A stretch of DNA of 64,000 nt from Mycobacterium sp. ENV421. Its GTDB lineage: Bacteria > Actinomycetota > Actinomycetes > Mycobacteriales > Mycobacteriaceae. The DNA lies in the NCBI RefSeq assembly GCF_002887815.1, contig NZ_PDHO01000002.1:124001-188000 (forward strand). The letters run 5' to 3'. Positions 18,542 through 27,611 of this stretch are shown here, piece by piece. The translations under genes were made by a program, and so were the position numbers. Numbering within the stretch: the first letter of the stretch is position 1; the number at the start of each line of letters is the position of its first letter. Below the pieces are notes generated by a model, which did not search any database, was not told the origin of the DNA, and worked only from the letters and a program-made list of their open reading frames with translations.

Positions 18542-19305
18542 TTCGGCACGCCGGGGAACAGTTGCTCGGTCGGACCGACGGTGACGTAGCCGGCGAGCTT
18601 CGTGACGAGGTGCGGCGCGAACACCGCCCCGTACAGGAGATGTCCCACGACGATCACCGCCACCACCGACAGGACACCCGCGCCGACCTTGCTCGGCGAC
18701 CGCTTGTCGGCCCACGCCTCGATCACGTTGCGTCCCTGGTCATCAGTGCGGCCCAGCAGGTAGGCGAACACCATCATCTGCACGCCCATCGCGACCGAGT
18801 CGTAGATCGGATACTGGTGCTTGGTGCCCTCGAAGATCGCCAGCCCCGGAATCACGTAACCGTAGTAGAAGACCCCGAGTTGGGCGCCGATCACCGCGTT
18901 GAAGAACAGCGCCCAGCAGAACCCGACGCCGAAACCGGTGATCAGAAGCGTCTGCGGTCTGCGCCACCCGAACCTCTTGACCAGCCACCGGCCGATGGCG
19001 GCGCCGATCAGCGCGGGGAACACGAAGTACGAGATGTACCCGATGGGCACCGCGGACGGCAGCCCGCCACCCCAGGTCATGTTCATCGGCCACCACGACG
19101 GCATGCGTGGCAGCGCGGGCGGGAATTGGGCATACATTGCCCAGTCGTAGGGCGCCTCGATCCAAGAGAACGAGATCGCCGAGATCGACACCAGCAGCAG
19201 GGGGTGAATGCGCCCGCGACGCACGCTGAGGAAGACACCGACGGCCAGTAAGACGAATCCGCCGACGTAGGCGAAGGTCTGGCCGGCGATCATCACCGGC
19301 GTCAC
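18529..19305 (-). CDS. AveC-like (spirocyclase family) integral membrane protein
   Basis: 258 residues from GTG 19305, overlapping the stop of the 31-residue ORF upstream (GTGA). It has about six or seven hydrophobic helices ('YVGGFVLLAVGVFLSV', 'PIGYISYFVFPALIGAAIG', 'GFGVGFCWALFFNAVIG', 'VGAGVLSVVAVIVVGHLLY') and a conserved-looking loop 'WIEAPYDWAMYAQFPPALP'. This pattern is what I associate with mycobacterial AveC-family proteins, named for the avermectin spirocyclase. In mycobacteria they sit near P450/SDR genes, and their reaction is unknown. It is last in the minus-strand operon starting near 23970. Confidence 0.65.
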   Translation of the reverse strand: MTPVMIAGQTFAYVGGFVLLAVGVFLSVRRGRIHPLLLVSISAISFSWIEAPYDWAMYAQFPPALPRMPSWWPMNMTWGGGLPSAVPIGYISYFVFPALIGAAIGRWLVKRFGWRRPQTLLITGFGVGFCWALFFNAVIGAQLGVFYYGYVIPGLAIFEGTKHQYPIYDSVAMGVQMMVFAYLLGRTDDQGRNVIEAWADKRSPSKVGAGVLSVVAVIVVGHLLYGAVFAPHLVTKLAGYVTVGPTEQLFPGVPNQPR

Positions 19306-19397
19306 CGGTCGCGGGCTTCCGGGTCGAGGTAGATGACCAGTCCGAAGATCAGCACGATCAGACCGAACAGCGTGCCGAGCATGATTACCGCACCCAT
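19302..19397 (-). CDS. 31-residue single-pass membrane micro-protein
   Basis: This ORF starts at ATG 19397 and encodes 31 residues: a hydrophobic helix ('VIMLGTLFGLIVLIFGLVIY') capped by an acidic/basic tail (LDPEARDR). The stop TGA overlaps the GTG of the AveC-like gene (GTGA), so it is translationally coupled to it and sits 25 bp after the SDR stop in the same direction. Its length, one clean transmembrane helix and tight coupling argue for a real gene. It may be a subunit or chaperone of the AveC-like protein (inference). Confidence 0.65.
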   Translation of the reverse strand: MGAVIMLGTLFGLIVLIFGLVIYLDPEARDR

Positions 19398-19422
19398 CGG
19401 TGTGCTCCTATCCCCTGTGCTC

Positions 19423-20304
19423 TCATCCCCCTGGGCCGTTGGGCCACTTGAGCAGCGAGCCGGCGTCCACCCGGATCTGTTGTCCGGTGATGTAGCGACT
19501 GTCGTCGCTGGCGAGGAACACCCCGAGGTTGGCCATGTCTTCCGGCTCGATGTACGGGATCGGCATCGCCTGGAAGATCGTGAACAACGGCTCGGCGTCC
19601 TCGCGGGTCGCCTGCCGGCCCGCCTGGGTCAGGTCGGGCCGGAACATGCTGTACATCCCGTCGTTTTGCAGCAGATGGGTGTTGCAGTTCGTCGGGTGTA
19701 TGGCGTTGACCCGAATCATCCTGTCCGCCAGCGCGATCGCCATCTCTTCGACGTACTCGATGATGACCCGCTTGCTCCACCCGTAGCCCCGTCCGCCGGG
19801 TCCCATGTTCGGGTTGTCGGTGGTGCCGCGGATCATGCCTGCCGTCGAGCCGGTGACGATAACCGACGCCCCGTTGGGCAGGTGCGGCACGGTGACCGCG
19901 ACGGTGTTCATCACGCCGAGCAGATCCACATCGCTGGCGTCGACGAACGACATCGCATCGTGCGGGCGCCCCATGGCCATCGGCAGGATGCCTGCGTTGG
20001 CGACGACGATGTCGATCGCGCCGAAGTCGGCCACACACGCCTCGACCGCGTCGCGCAACTCGTGGCGCTCACGGACGTCGGCCACCCGGGCCAGCACCCG
20101 GCGGCCGGTCTCCTTGATGGAGCGTTCGGTCTCCGACAGGTCGTCCGGGGTGGCCAACGGATAGGGGTTCGACGGAATGTCCCGGCAGATGTCCACGGCG
20201 ATGATGTCGGCACCCTCCCGGGCCATCGCGATCGCATGCGCGCGGCCCTGGCCGCGGGCCGCCCCGGTGATGAAAGCGACCTTGCCGTCCAGCTTTCCGG
20301 TCAT
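19423..20304 (-). CDS. Mycofactocin-coupled SDR family oxidoreductase
   Basis: 293 residues from ATG 20304, overlapping the P450 stop by 4 bp. The Rossmann motif is 'FITGAARGQGRAHA', the active-site region 'IVTGSTAGMIRG', and the catalytic YxxxK 'GYGWSKR'. An insertion after the first strand ('DICRDIPSNPYPLATPDDL') and 'HPTNCNTHLLQNDGMY' are characteristic of SDRs whose tightly bound NAD is recycled through the redox peptide mycofactocin. The likely role is oxidation of an alcohol formed by the neighbouring P450. Confidence 0.9.
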   Translation of the reverse strand: MTGKLDGKVAFITGAARGQGRAHAIAMAREGADIIAVDICRDIPSNPYPLATPDDLSETERSIKETGRRVLARVADVRERHELRDAVEACVADFGAIDIVVANAGILPMAMGRPHDAMSFVDASDVDLLGVMNTVAVTVPHLPNGASVIVTGSTAGMIRGTTDNPNMGPGGRGYGWSKRVIIEYVEEMAIALADRMIRVNAIHPTNCNTHLLQNDGMYSMFRPDLTQAGRQATREDAEPLFTIFQAMPIPYIEPEDMANLGVFLASDDSRYITGQQIRVDAGSLLKWPNGPGG

Positions 20305-21569
20305 CGGTTCTCCTCGAAGGTGATGTGCAATGCGCTGAGCCCGCGCATCATGAACGTCGGCTCGTAGCTGTAATGCCGGTTCCCGGCGGGGCCGTGGTGG
20401 GCTTCCGAGACCGTGATGCCGGTCATGCGATCGAGGATCCGGTTCAGCGAGATCCGGCCTTCCGCCCGCGCCAGCGGCGCGCCGGGGCACGAGTGCACAC
20501 CGCGGATGAACGCGATGTGCTCGCGGACATTCGGCCGGTCGGCCCGGAACTCGTGCGGGTTCTCGAACTTGCTCGCATCGCGGTTGCTCGCACCCGGCAG
20601 CAGCATCACGACCGTTCCGGCCGGGACCTTGACGTCGCCGATCGTGGTGGTGGTGCGGGCCATCCGGAAGTGCGCCTTGACAGGGCTTTCCATTCGCAAC
20701 GTCTCTTCGCAGAAGGCCGGAATCTTGCTGCGGTCGTTGCGTAACGACTCTTCGACTCCCGGATTGTCGCCGATGAACCGGACCGCGGAGCTGACCAGCT
20801 TCGTCGTGGTCTCGCTACCGGCGGCGAACAGGAACGTCGACAGGTTCACCACATCGTCAAGATCGGGTGTCGATCCGTCCTCGTATTTGGCCAGCGCCAG
20901 TCCGGTGAGCACGTCCTCGCGCGGGGCGCGCCGGCGTTCGTCGAGGTAGCGGTAGAACCTCTCGTTCAGCCACTCCAGCGGATTGTGGGACGTCGTCGCC
21001 TCCTTGCCCACCTCGCCGACGAGCTGATCGGCGAAGACGAGCGTGAACTCCTCGTGATCCTCGGCCGGCACACCCAGCAGATCGGCGATGACCAACAGCG
21101 AGAACGGTTTTGCGTAGTCGGCGAGGAATTCGCACTCACCCTTGGCCAGGAAGGTGTCCAGCTGCTGATCGGCCAGCCGCCACATGAAGTCTTCGTTCTC
21201 CTTGAGGCGTTTGGGGGTGAGCAGTGTGTTCATCAGGCTGCGGGTGCGGGTGTGCCGCGGTGGATCTTGCACCGCGATGTGTTCGGACATCGGCGCACTG
21301 GGACCGTGCTGATCGATCAGATCCGATACGTCGTCGCTCTCGCCCGGGGTGATGGGCATGCCGGAGAACGGTCCCGACACCGAGACGCACGACGAGAATG
21401 CCGGGTTCCGGTACACACTCAGCGCGGCGTCGTATCCGGTGACGGCCAGCACGTTGAAAGCCGTGGCCGGGGTCACCGGGCATCTCGCCCGCAGATGGTC
21501 GAAGTAGGGGTATGGGTCAGGCACCAGGGACTGATCGGTGAAGAAGTCCACCACGTCGAAATCGGTCAC
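20301..21569 (-). CDS. Cytochrome P450
   Basis: 422 residues from GTG 21569. The I-helix oxygen-binding motif is 'FLFAAGSETTTKL', the ExxR helix 'CEETLRMESP', and the haem-ligand loop 'FIRGVHSCPGAPLARAEG' with the Cys ligand near residue 370. No ferredoxin gene is adjacent, so electron-transfer partners must come from elsewhere. It lies between an aldehyde dehydrogenase (12 bp upstream) and a mycofactocin-type SDR (4-bp overlap), suggesting hydroxylation followed by stepwise oxidation. Confidence 0.95.
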   Translation of the reverse strand: MTDFDVVDFFTDQSLVPDPYPYFDHLRARCPVTPATAFNVLAVTGYDAALSVYRNPAFSSCVSVSGPFSGMPITPGESDDVSDLIDQHGPSAPMSEHIAVQDPPRHTRTRSLMNTLLTPKRLKENEDFMWRLADQQLDTFLAKGECEFLADYAKPFSLLVIADLLGVPAEDHEEFTLVFADQLVGEVGKEATTSHNPLEWLNERFYRYLDERRRAPREDVLTGLALAKYEDGSTPDLDDVVNLSTFLFAAGSETTTKLVSSAVRFIGDNPGVEESLRNDRSKIPAFCEETLRMESPVKAHFRMARTTTTIGDVKVPAGTVVMLLPGASNRDASKFENPHEFRADRPNVREHIAFIRGVHSCPGAPLARAEGRISLNRILDRMTGITVSEAHHGPAGNRHYSYEPTFMMRGLSALHITFEENR

Positions 21570-21581
21570 AACACAGACTCC

Positions 21582-23066
21582 TCAATTCGCTGGGTAGGCA
21601 ACCGATTTAATCTCGGTGTACTGGTCGAATCCGGCGACGCCGTTCTGTCGGCCCACACCACTGGCCTTGTATCCGCCGAACGGGGTGTCGGCGCCGTAGC
21701 CTGCGGTGCCGTTCAGACCGATGAAGCCGGCCCGCAGCCGCCTGGCCACCGACAGGGCCCGGTCCAGCGAGCCCGCCATCACATTGCCGGCCAGACCATA
21801 GGGGCTGTCGTTGGCGATGCGCACCGCGTCGTCCTCGTCGTCGAAGGGAATCACCGACAAGACTGGGCCGAAGATCTCCTCCTGCGCAATCGTCATCGAG
21901 TTGTCGACGTTCACGAATAGCGTTGGCCTGACGAAGAATCCCTTGTCCATCCCGGCGGGCGCCTCGGCCCCGCCGACGAGCAGCGTGGCACCTTCCTCGA
22001 CGCCTTTCTGGATGTAGCCGCGGATGCGGCTGCGTTGGCGGTCGGAGATGACCGGGCCGCACAGCGTGCCGGGGTCCTGCGGGTCGCCCGCGGAGACACC
22101 CGCATAGATGCCGCGCAGGATTTCGACGCCCTCGTCGTAGCGGGAGCGCGGCAGCAGCAATCGGGTGGGGTTGGCGCAGCCCTGGCCGGCGTGCATGCAC
22201 GGAGCGATGCCCATCATGCAGCCGAGCGCGAAGTCCGCGTCCTCGAGAACGATCGTCGCCGATTTCCCACCGAGCTCGAGGAACAGCCGCTTCATGGTGG
22301 CGGCGCCCTTCTCCATGATCCGCTGCCCGACGACCGTCGAACCGGTGAACGAGATCAGGTCGACCTTCGGCGACAGCGTGAGCTCTTCACCGACGAGGTG
22401 GTCCAACGCGGTGACGACGTTCACCACACCCGCTGGGATGTCGGTGTTCTCGGCGATCAGCCGGCCCAGCCGGGTCGCGTTGTACGGCGTATCGGGCGCG
22501 GGCTTGAGGACGACGGTGTTTCCCGTCGCCAGTGCCTGGCCGATCTTGTGGATGGCGACCTCGAACGGGAAGTTCCACGGGACGATCGCACCGACCACGC
22601 CGACCGGCTCGCGCCAGACCTTGCGGGTGGTGTTCACCCCCGTGACCGACACCACCGTGTCGCCCAGGGATGTCTCCCAGGGATATTCGTCGATCAGCTT
22701 GGCCGGGTAGCGCAGCCCGTCGGCCAGCGGGGCGTCGAGCTGGGGACCGTGGGTGATGGCGCGCGGACAGCCCACCTCGAGGATCAGTTCCTCGCGCAGC
22801 TCCTCCTGTTCGGATTCCAGCGCCTCCTGCAATTGCAGCAGGCACCGTTGCCGGAAAGCATGATCGGTCGACCAGTCCGTCTGGTCGAACGCGCGCCGCG
22901 CGGCGTCGATGGCCCGGCGCATGTCGGCTTTCGACGCGTCGGCGACCTCGCCGAGTATCTCTTCGGTGGCCGGGTTGATGTTGGTGAAGGTCCCCGCCTG
23001 ACCGTCGACCAGGGCGCCGTCGATCATCATCTTGGTTTCGAAGCGGACGCCTGCGCTGTCAGCCAC
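21582..23066 (-). CDS. NAD-dependent aldehyde dehydrogenase
   Basis: 494 residues from GTG 23066. It contains 'REPVGVVGAIVPWNFPFEV', 'SFTGSTVVGQRIMEKGAA', the Glu in 'LFLELGGKSATIVLEDADF', the catalytic Cys in 'MHAGQGCANPTRLLL', and 'AQEEIFGPVLSVIPFDDEDD'. The start overlaps the stop of the upstream SDR gene by 8 bp, and the P450 gene follows after 12 bp. It belongs to a different subgroup from the plus-strand ALDH at 17096. It probably completes the alcohol-aldehyde-acid sequence in this operon. Confidence 0.95.
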   Translation of the reverse strand: MADSAGVRFETKMMIDGALVDGQAGTFTNINPATEEILGEVADASKADMRRAIDAARRAFDQTDWSTDHAFRQRCLLQLQEALESEQEELREELILEVGCPRAITHGPQLDAPLADGLRYPAKLIDEYPWETSLGDTVVSVTGVNTTRKVWREPVGVVGAIVPWNFPFEVAIHKIGQALATGNTVVLKPAPDTPYNATRLGRLIAENTDIPAGVVNVVTALDHLVGEELTLSPKVDLISFTGSTVVGQRIMEKGAATMKRLFLELGGKSATIVLEDADFALGCMMGIAPCMHAGQGCANPTRLLLPRSRYDEGVEILRGIYAGVSAGDPQDPGTLCGPVISDRQRSRIRGYIQKGVEEGATLLVGGAEAPAGMDKGFFVRPTLFVNVDNSMTIAQEEIFGPVLSVIPFDDEDDAVRIANDSPYGLAGNVMAGSLDRALSVARRLRAGFIGLNGTAGYGADTPFGGYKASGVGRQNGVAGFDQYTEIKSVAYPAN

Positions 23067-23967
23067 TCTGGGTATCTCCTGATCTCATGGCGCCGAACCG
23101 CGGAATACCCATCATCAACCGGGTCATCTGGTGCAGTCCGGCCGACGGCAATATCCGGTTGACGATCAACAACATTCGCGCGTCCGGACCGATCGCTGTC
23201 TTGACGAAGGGCTTCCTGCCGTCGAGCGCCTTGGCCAGGCCCGCGGCGAACTTGTCCGGGGAACGCGCCGCCATCTTCATCGCGGCGCGGCCTCGTTTGT
23301 CCATGGTCTGGTGGTGGCGGGCGTACACGCCCTGCAGGTCACGGCAGTCGGTGGTGCCCGCATCGGTGATGATCTCGGTGTCGTAGGTGCCGGTGACGAC
23401 GACCGTCACACCGATGCCGAACGGTGCGATCTCCCCGGCCATCGACTCCCCCCACCTCTCCAGGGCACCTTTGACCGCGGAATACGCTGCGGTAGCCGGC
23501 ATTCCGCGAACTCCGCCCTGGCTGGACACCAGGACGATGCGGCCGGCGCCGGCTCGGCGCATCGACGGCAGCAGCTCCTTGGTCAGCAACACCGGGCCGA
23601 AGATCGTGGTCGCGAACATTCGCTCCCAGAGTTCGGTCGGCGTCTCCTCGACCATGCCCGCCGCCGAGATGCCGGCGTTGTGCACCAGCCCGTACGGTGC
23701 GCCCACCGCATCCTCGATGGTCCGCGCCGCGGCGGTCACCGAACCCGGATCGGTCAGGTCGAGGCTGACGCCGACGAGTCTCGGATCGTCGTCGCCGGCC
23801 CCCGTTGCCTTTCGCAACACCTTCATACCGGTGTCCACCGAGCGCATCGCCGCGACCACACGCCAACCCCGCCGGTAGAGATTCGCCGCCGACGCCAGAC
23901 CGAGCCCGCGGGAAGCGCCGGTGATGACGACACTGCGGCGTTCACCCGACATCGACGTGCTCGACAT
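23059..23967 (-). CDS. Short-chain dehydrogenase/reductase
   Basis: 302 residues from ATG 23967, preceded by GAGTGGGG at suitable distance. GTG 23976 is an alternative. Classical SDR features: 'VVITGASRGLGLASAANL' (TGxxxGxG), 'LVHNAGISAAG', the active-site Ser in 'IVLVSSQGG', and 'AYSAVKGALERW' (YxxxK). The C-terminal about 60 residues are basic/hydrophobic, as in acyl or steroid SDRs. First gene of the minus operon SDR-ALDH-P450-SDR-microprotein-AveC. Motif site A lies 28 bp upstream of its start. Confidence 0.92.
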   Translation of the reverse strand: MSSTSMSGERRSVVITGASRGLGLASAANLYRRGWRVVAAMRSVDTGMKVLRKATGAGDDDPRLVGVSLDLTDPGSVTAAARTIEDAVGAPYGLVHNAGISAAGMVEETPTELWERMFATTIFGPVLLTKELLPSMRRAGAGRIVLVSSQGGVRGMPATAAYSAVKGALERWGESMAGEIAPFGIGVTVVVTGTYDTEIITDAGTTDCRDLQGVYARHHQTMDKRGRAAMKMAARSPDKFAAGLAKALDGRKPFVKTAIGPDARMLLIVNRILPSAGLHQMTRLMMGIPRFGAMRSGDTQSG

Positions 23968-23994
23968 GGACCCCACTCGGACATGTAGCCGTGA

Positions 23995-24010
23995 AACCTA
24001 ACTTTTGTTC
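23995..24010 (+). promoter_or_regulatory. Shared 16-bp motif, site A
   Basis: The sequence AACCTAACTTTTGTTC lies between the divergent SDR operon and the double-TetR gene. Two close relatives occur at 28601-28616 and 28676-28691; 13 of 16 positions are invariant among the three. All three have the same orientation relative to the SDR, LLM and DapB-like genes they precede. A TetR-family operator is the likely reading. On the transcribed strand the element contains TAGGTT, which also fits a TANNNT -10 box, so operator and promoter may overlap. Confidence 0.55.
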
Positions 24011-24102
24011 AGACAGTACCCAGCCGCAAACTCCTCGTCAACGATGCCGGGCCACGCACTTCTGCTACCGTTACCAAACATCCGGTCCGGATTGGAGGTG
24101 CC

Positions 24103-25332
24103 GTGAGCAGGCGTAGCGACATACTTCAGTCCGCCGCCGCGCTGATCGCCACCTCGGGACTGCGGACGTCGCTGCAGGAGATCGCCGACGCCGCAGGCAT
24201 TCTGCCCGGAAGCCTCTACCACCACTTCGAATCGAAAGAAGCGATCTTCGTCGAGTTGCTGCGGCGTTATCACGACGATCTCGATCAGATCGCCCGGCAG
24301 GCTGAGCAGCGGCTCGACGACGCCGGATCAACATCGGCATTCGACCGACTGGTCGACCTCGGTTCGGTGATTGCCCAGTGCGCGGTGACCCACCGGGCGG
24401 CGTTGCAGATGACGTTCTACGAGTTCCCGTCCGACGACCCGGATCTGACGGCCCTCGCCCGGCAGCGTCCCTCTGCCACCTTGCAGGCCACCCTGCAGAC
24501 GCTGCGGGCCGCCCGCTGGAGCGGTCACATCGGATCGCACGTCGACATCGCGATCCTCGCCGACCGCTTCGTCCAGACCATGCTGCACGTCGGCCTCGAC
24601 GTCATCCGAAACGACGCCGGACCCGACAAGGTCGCCGCGCTGCTGTGCACGATCATGCTGCAAGGCCTTGCCACTCGTGCGGTCAGCGATGCCGAGCTCG
24701 ACGCATCGGCCGCATTCCGCGCCGCCGACGAGGTGGTGCGGTCCTGGCAGACAGCTGACGCCCCGGACGACGACGCCGCCCGCGTCCGGGCGGTCGCCCG
24801 GGCCGAGTTCGGCCGCAAGGGCTATGAATTCACGTCGATCCGGGACATCGCCGCCGCGGCGGGCATGGGAACCGGAACGGTGTACCGGCTGATCGGGTCC
24901 AAAGATCAACTGCTGACCGACATCATGCGGGCGTTCGGCGAGAAGATGGAGCCGGGGTGGACCGGCGTCCTGAGCTCGGACTCGTCACCGCTGGAGAAGC
25001 TCGACGCCGTGTCCTGGATCCACACCAACGTGCTGGACCGGTTCGGCGACGAGTTCCGCATCCAGTTGGCGTGGATGCGGCAGTCACCGCCGGACACCCG
25101 GGATCCCGGCTGGTTGTTCTCGACGCGGGTCGGTCAGATGGAAACGCTTCTCGCCGAGGGGATCAACTCCGGCGAGCTCACGATCGACGGTCCGTCGACC
25201 GAGATGCTCGCGCGCGCCGTGATCGGCCTCGGCTGGATCCCGGAGAACATCCTGCGTGACATCGGGACGCGAGCGGCACTCATCCACATTCGCGACACCT
25301 CGCTGCGCGGCGTCGCGACGCGCAGCGACTGA
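24103..25332 (+). CDS. Tandem double TetR-family transcriptional regulator
   Basis: 409 residues from GTG 24103, preceded by GGAGG. Two complete TetR DNA-binding domains are present. The first is at residues about 5-52 ('LRTSLQEIADAAGILPGSLY', 'HHFESKEAIF'). The second is at about 228-275 ('YEFTSIRDIAAAAGMGTGTV', 'YRLIGSKDQLL'). Each is followed by its own helical ligand-binding half. Such fused repressors are twice the normal length of about 200. It is divergent from the SDR operon with motif site A between, and convergent with the P450 operon. It is the prime candidate to control both (inference). Confidence 0.93.
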   Translation: MSRRSDILQSAAALIATSGLRTSLQEIADAAGILPGSLYHHFESKEAIFVELLRRYHDDLDQIARQAEQRLDDAGSTSAFDRLVDLGSVIAQCAVTHRAALQMTFYEFPSDDPDLTALARQRPSATLQATLQTLRAARWSGHIGSHVDIAILADRFVQTMLHVGLDVIRNDAGPDKVAALLCTIMLQGLATRAVSDAELDASAAFRAADEVVRSWQTADAPDDDAARVRAVARAEFGRKGYEFTSIRDIAAAAGMGTGTVYRLIGSKDQLLTDIMRAFGEKMEPGWTGVLSSDSSPLEKLDAVSWIHTNVLDRFGDEFRIQLAWMRQSPPDTRDPGWLFSTRVGQMETLLAEGINSGELTIDGPSTEMLARAVIGLGWIPENILRDIGTRAALIHIRDTSLRGVATRSD

Positions 25333-25334
25333 GA

Positions 25335-26531
25335 TCAGCCGACGATCATCGGCAGCGTGCCCCAGCCCCGAACGCTGGAGGTGTGCGCCATCGCGGCGTT
25401 CTCCAGGTCGACATCCCACTGCGGCCAGCGCCTGAGCATCTCCTCGAGCGCGACCCGGGCCTGCATCCGCGCCAGCGACGAGCCGAGGCAGAAGTGCAAC
25501 CCCTGCCCGAACGAGAGGTGCGCGCCGGTGCGGTGGATGTCGAACTCCTCACCGCGGGGATAGTGCCGCTCGTCTCGGTTGGCCGAGCCGTTGAGCAGCA
25601 ACATGATCGATCCTTCGGGAATGCGCTGGCCGTGCTGTTCGGTGTCGCACGCGACGTAGCGGGCTTGCACCGGTGACGGCGCCTGGTAGCGCAGCACCTC
25701 TTCGATCGCCCCGGGGATCAGGGAGTGGTCCGCCACCAGTTCGCGGCGCTGATCGGGGTGCTGTGCCAAAAGTTGGGCGATGAAACCGATCAGGCGCGTG
25801 GTGGTCTCGTTGCCGGCGCCGGCGATCATGCTGGTGTAGGTCAGCACCTCCAGACGGGTCAGTGGTCGCAGCTGACCGTCCTCTGCCACCTCCGCGTTGA
25901 GCAGCTGGGTCATCAGATCGTCGGAGGGGTGCTCGGCCCGCCACTCGATGTAGTCGGCGAACAGTTGGTATGCGTTCTCGAACGCGCTGGCCGACACCGA
26001 TTGAAACGCGCCGTCTTTCAGGCCGATCTCGGCGTTCGTGCTGTCCCGGATGTGTTGCTGGCCTTCTTCGGGGATGCCCAGCAGGTAGCCGATCGTCCGC
26101 ATCGGGATCAGAGCGCCGAAATCCGCGATCACGTCGAACCGTTCGGCGCCGGCCAGCGCATCCAGGGCCCGCACGCAGAATCCCCGCACCCGGTCTTCGA
26201 TCGCTTCCATCCGCCGCGGCGTGAACACCTTCGACAGCAACCGCCGGTGCAGATCGTGCAGCGGCGGATCCTCGAACAAAATGACACCAGGCGGCACCTC
26301 GAGACCGCTCATGATGACGTCGATCGTGGTGCCGCGTCCCGACCGGTAGGTCTCCCAGTTGTGCAGTTCCCGGCTGACGTCGTCGTACCGGCTCAACGCA
26401 TAGAAGTTGTACTTCTCGTTGACATAGAGCGGCGCCTCGTCGCGCATCCGCTTCCAGATCGGGTACGGGTCGTCGTCGATCGCGAAGTCGAACGGGTCGT
26501 AGTACAGGTCCACGGCACTGGCGCCGGTCAT
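25335..26531 (-). CDS. Cytochrome P450
   Basis: 398 residues from ATG 26531. The I-helix is 'SMIAGAGNETTTRLIG', the ExxR 'AIEEVLRYQAP', and the haem loop 'LSFGQGLHFCLGSSLARMQ'. It is distinct in sequence from the P450 at 20301 and closer to the CYP families that act on lipophilic rings. It is the last gene of the minus operon LLM - DapB-like - P450 and converges with the double-TetR gene, with 2 bp between the stops. Redox partners are not encoded nearby. Confidence 0.95.
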   Translation of the reverse strand: MTGASAVDLYYDPFDFAIDDDPYPIWKRMRDEAPLYVNEKYNFYALSRYDDVSRELHNWETYRSGRGTTIDVIMSGLEVPPGVILFEDPPLHDLHRRLLSKVFTPRRMEAIEDRVRGFCVRALDALAGAERFDVIADFGALIPMRTIGYLLGIPEEGQQHIRDSTNAEIGLKDGAFQSVSASAFENAYQLFADYIEWRAEHPSDDLMTQLLNAEVAEDGQLRPLTRLEVLTYTSMIAGAGNETTTRLIGFIAQLLAQHPDQRRELVADHSLIPGAIEEVLRYQAPSPVQARYVACDTEQHGQRIPEGSIMLLLNGSANRDERHYPRGEEFDIHRTGAHLSFGQGLHFCLGSSLARMQARVALEEMLRRWPQWDVDLENAAMAHTSSVRGWGTLPMIVG

Positions 26532-26543
26532 TCGTTTCTCCTG

Positions 26544-27611
26544 TCAGTCGATCGCATTGCGCGGCAGGGTGGTGGGCAGGTCGAGAGAGCTGAGCAGGCC
26601 GGTCGGCGCCGCCACGACGTAGGGAACCGCGTTGACGACCCGCATCGCGGTGGCGGTCATCGCGGCATGGCCGGCGCGATGTCCTTCGGCGGCTCCGACG
26701 TTCATGGCGCAGTGGATGTCCGGGTCGCCCTCGATGTCGACGCGGTAGTCGGCGTCGAATTCCGATGACGGCCAGTCGGGAGCGACGTCACGCGCCATCC
26801 GGATGATGTGCTCCACGACGATGGCTTCGCGACCGTTGACCACCCCGGCCGCTCGGGTCCTGACCGCGCCGCACGTGCCTGCCGTGATGGTCCCGAAGGC
26901 CACCTCGATGTTGCGGTCGGTGAGGCGGCGGTCGAGAGTTCCCCGCACTTCCTCGATCTCGATACCCAGCCCGGCGGCGATGAGGTGAATCGGTGCCCGC
27001 CAGGCCATCTCGATGAAGCCGGGCGTCTGGAGAAGCGGCTCGAATTCGAGCGGATGGCCGAAGCCCATCCCGTTCATCATCACGTCGGCGACGGGATAGT
27101 GGTCGTTGAGTGCGACCTCGCTGACTGTCACGGTGCGGATCGTTTTGGATTGCGTCGACAGCAGCAGCGCGAGCTGATCAGATCCGAATCCCGGGAAGAT
27201 TCCTGATGCGTAGAACGAGGCATCTCCCGCGCCGGCGGCCCGTTCCAGCTGACCGCGCCACTCGGGCGAGTAATAGGCCGGCGGGTAGACCAGGCTGGTC
27301 GACGAGGTCGACACCACATTGATGCCCGCCTCGAGCAGCATCAGGTAGTGCGGCATCGCGCCGGCGTCGCGATCCGGTCCGCTGGCGGTGTACACCACGC
27401 AATCAGGCTGTAGCGCAATGAGTTCGGCAGCGTCGCTGGTCGCCGCGACACCGATCGGACCGCCTCCGGCCAACTCCCCCGCGTCCTTGCCGACCTTCGC
27501 TGCGGAATGCACCCACACCCCGACCAGCTCCAGATCGGACCGGCCCCGGATCGCGTCGATGGCGATCGACCCGACACCGCCCGTCGCCCAGACGACGACT
27601 CGCAATGTCAT
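26544..27611 (-). CDS. NAD(P)-dependent DapB-like (amine dehydrogenase family) oxidoreductase
   Basis: 355 residues from ATG 27611, overlapping the LLM gene by 4 bp; the longer upstream frame is shadow. An N-terminal Rossmann fold opens with 'RVVVWATGGVGSIAIDAI', followed by 'LVGVWVHSAAKVGKDAGEL' and 'PDCVVYTASGP'. The C-terminal half resembles the dimerisation domain of 2,4-diaminopentanoate dehydrogenase-like proteins ('GFIEMAWRAPIHLIAAGLG', 'TATAMRVVNAVPYVVAAPTG'). Mycobacteria have many such proteins, usually next to P450 and SDR genes; their substrates are unknown. A clear paralogue lies at 28705. Confidence 0.85.
   Translation of the reverse strand: MTLRVVVWATGGVGSIAIDAIRGRSDLELVGVWVHSAAKVGKDAGELAGGGPIGVAATSDAAELIALQPDCVVYTASGPDRDAGAMPHYLMLLEAGINVVSTSSTSLVYPPAYYSPEWRGQLERAAGAGDASFYASGIFPGFGSDQLALLLSTQSKTIRTVTVSEVALNDHYPVADVMMNGMGFGHPLEFEPLLQTPGFIEMAWRAPIHLIAAGLGIEIEEVRGTLDRRLTDRNIEVAFGTITAGTCGAVRTRAAGVVNGREAIVVEHIIRMARDVAPDWPSSEFDADYRVDIEGDPDIHCAMNVGAAEGHRAGHAAMTATAMRVVNAVPYVVAAPTGLLSSLDLPTTLPRNAID

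Noticed and set aside
16994..18715. 573-codon frame antisense to the aldehyde dehydrogenase
   Set aside because: The sense strand holds complete ALDH motifs; the antisense product is Arg/Gly-rich without a fold.
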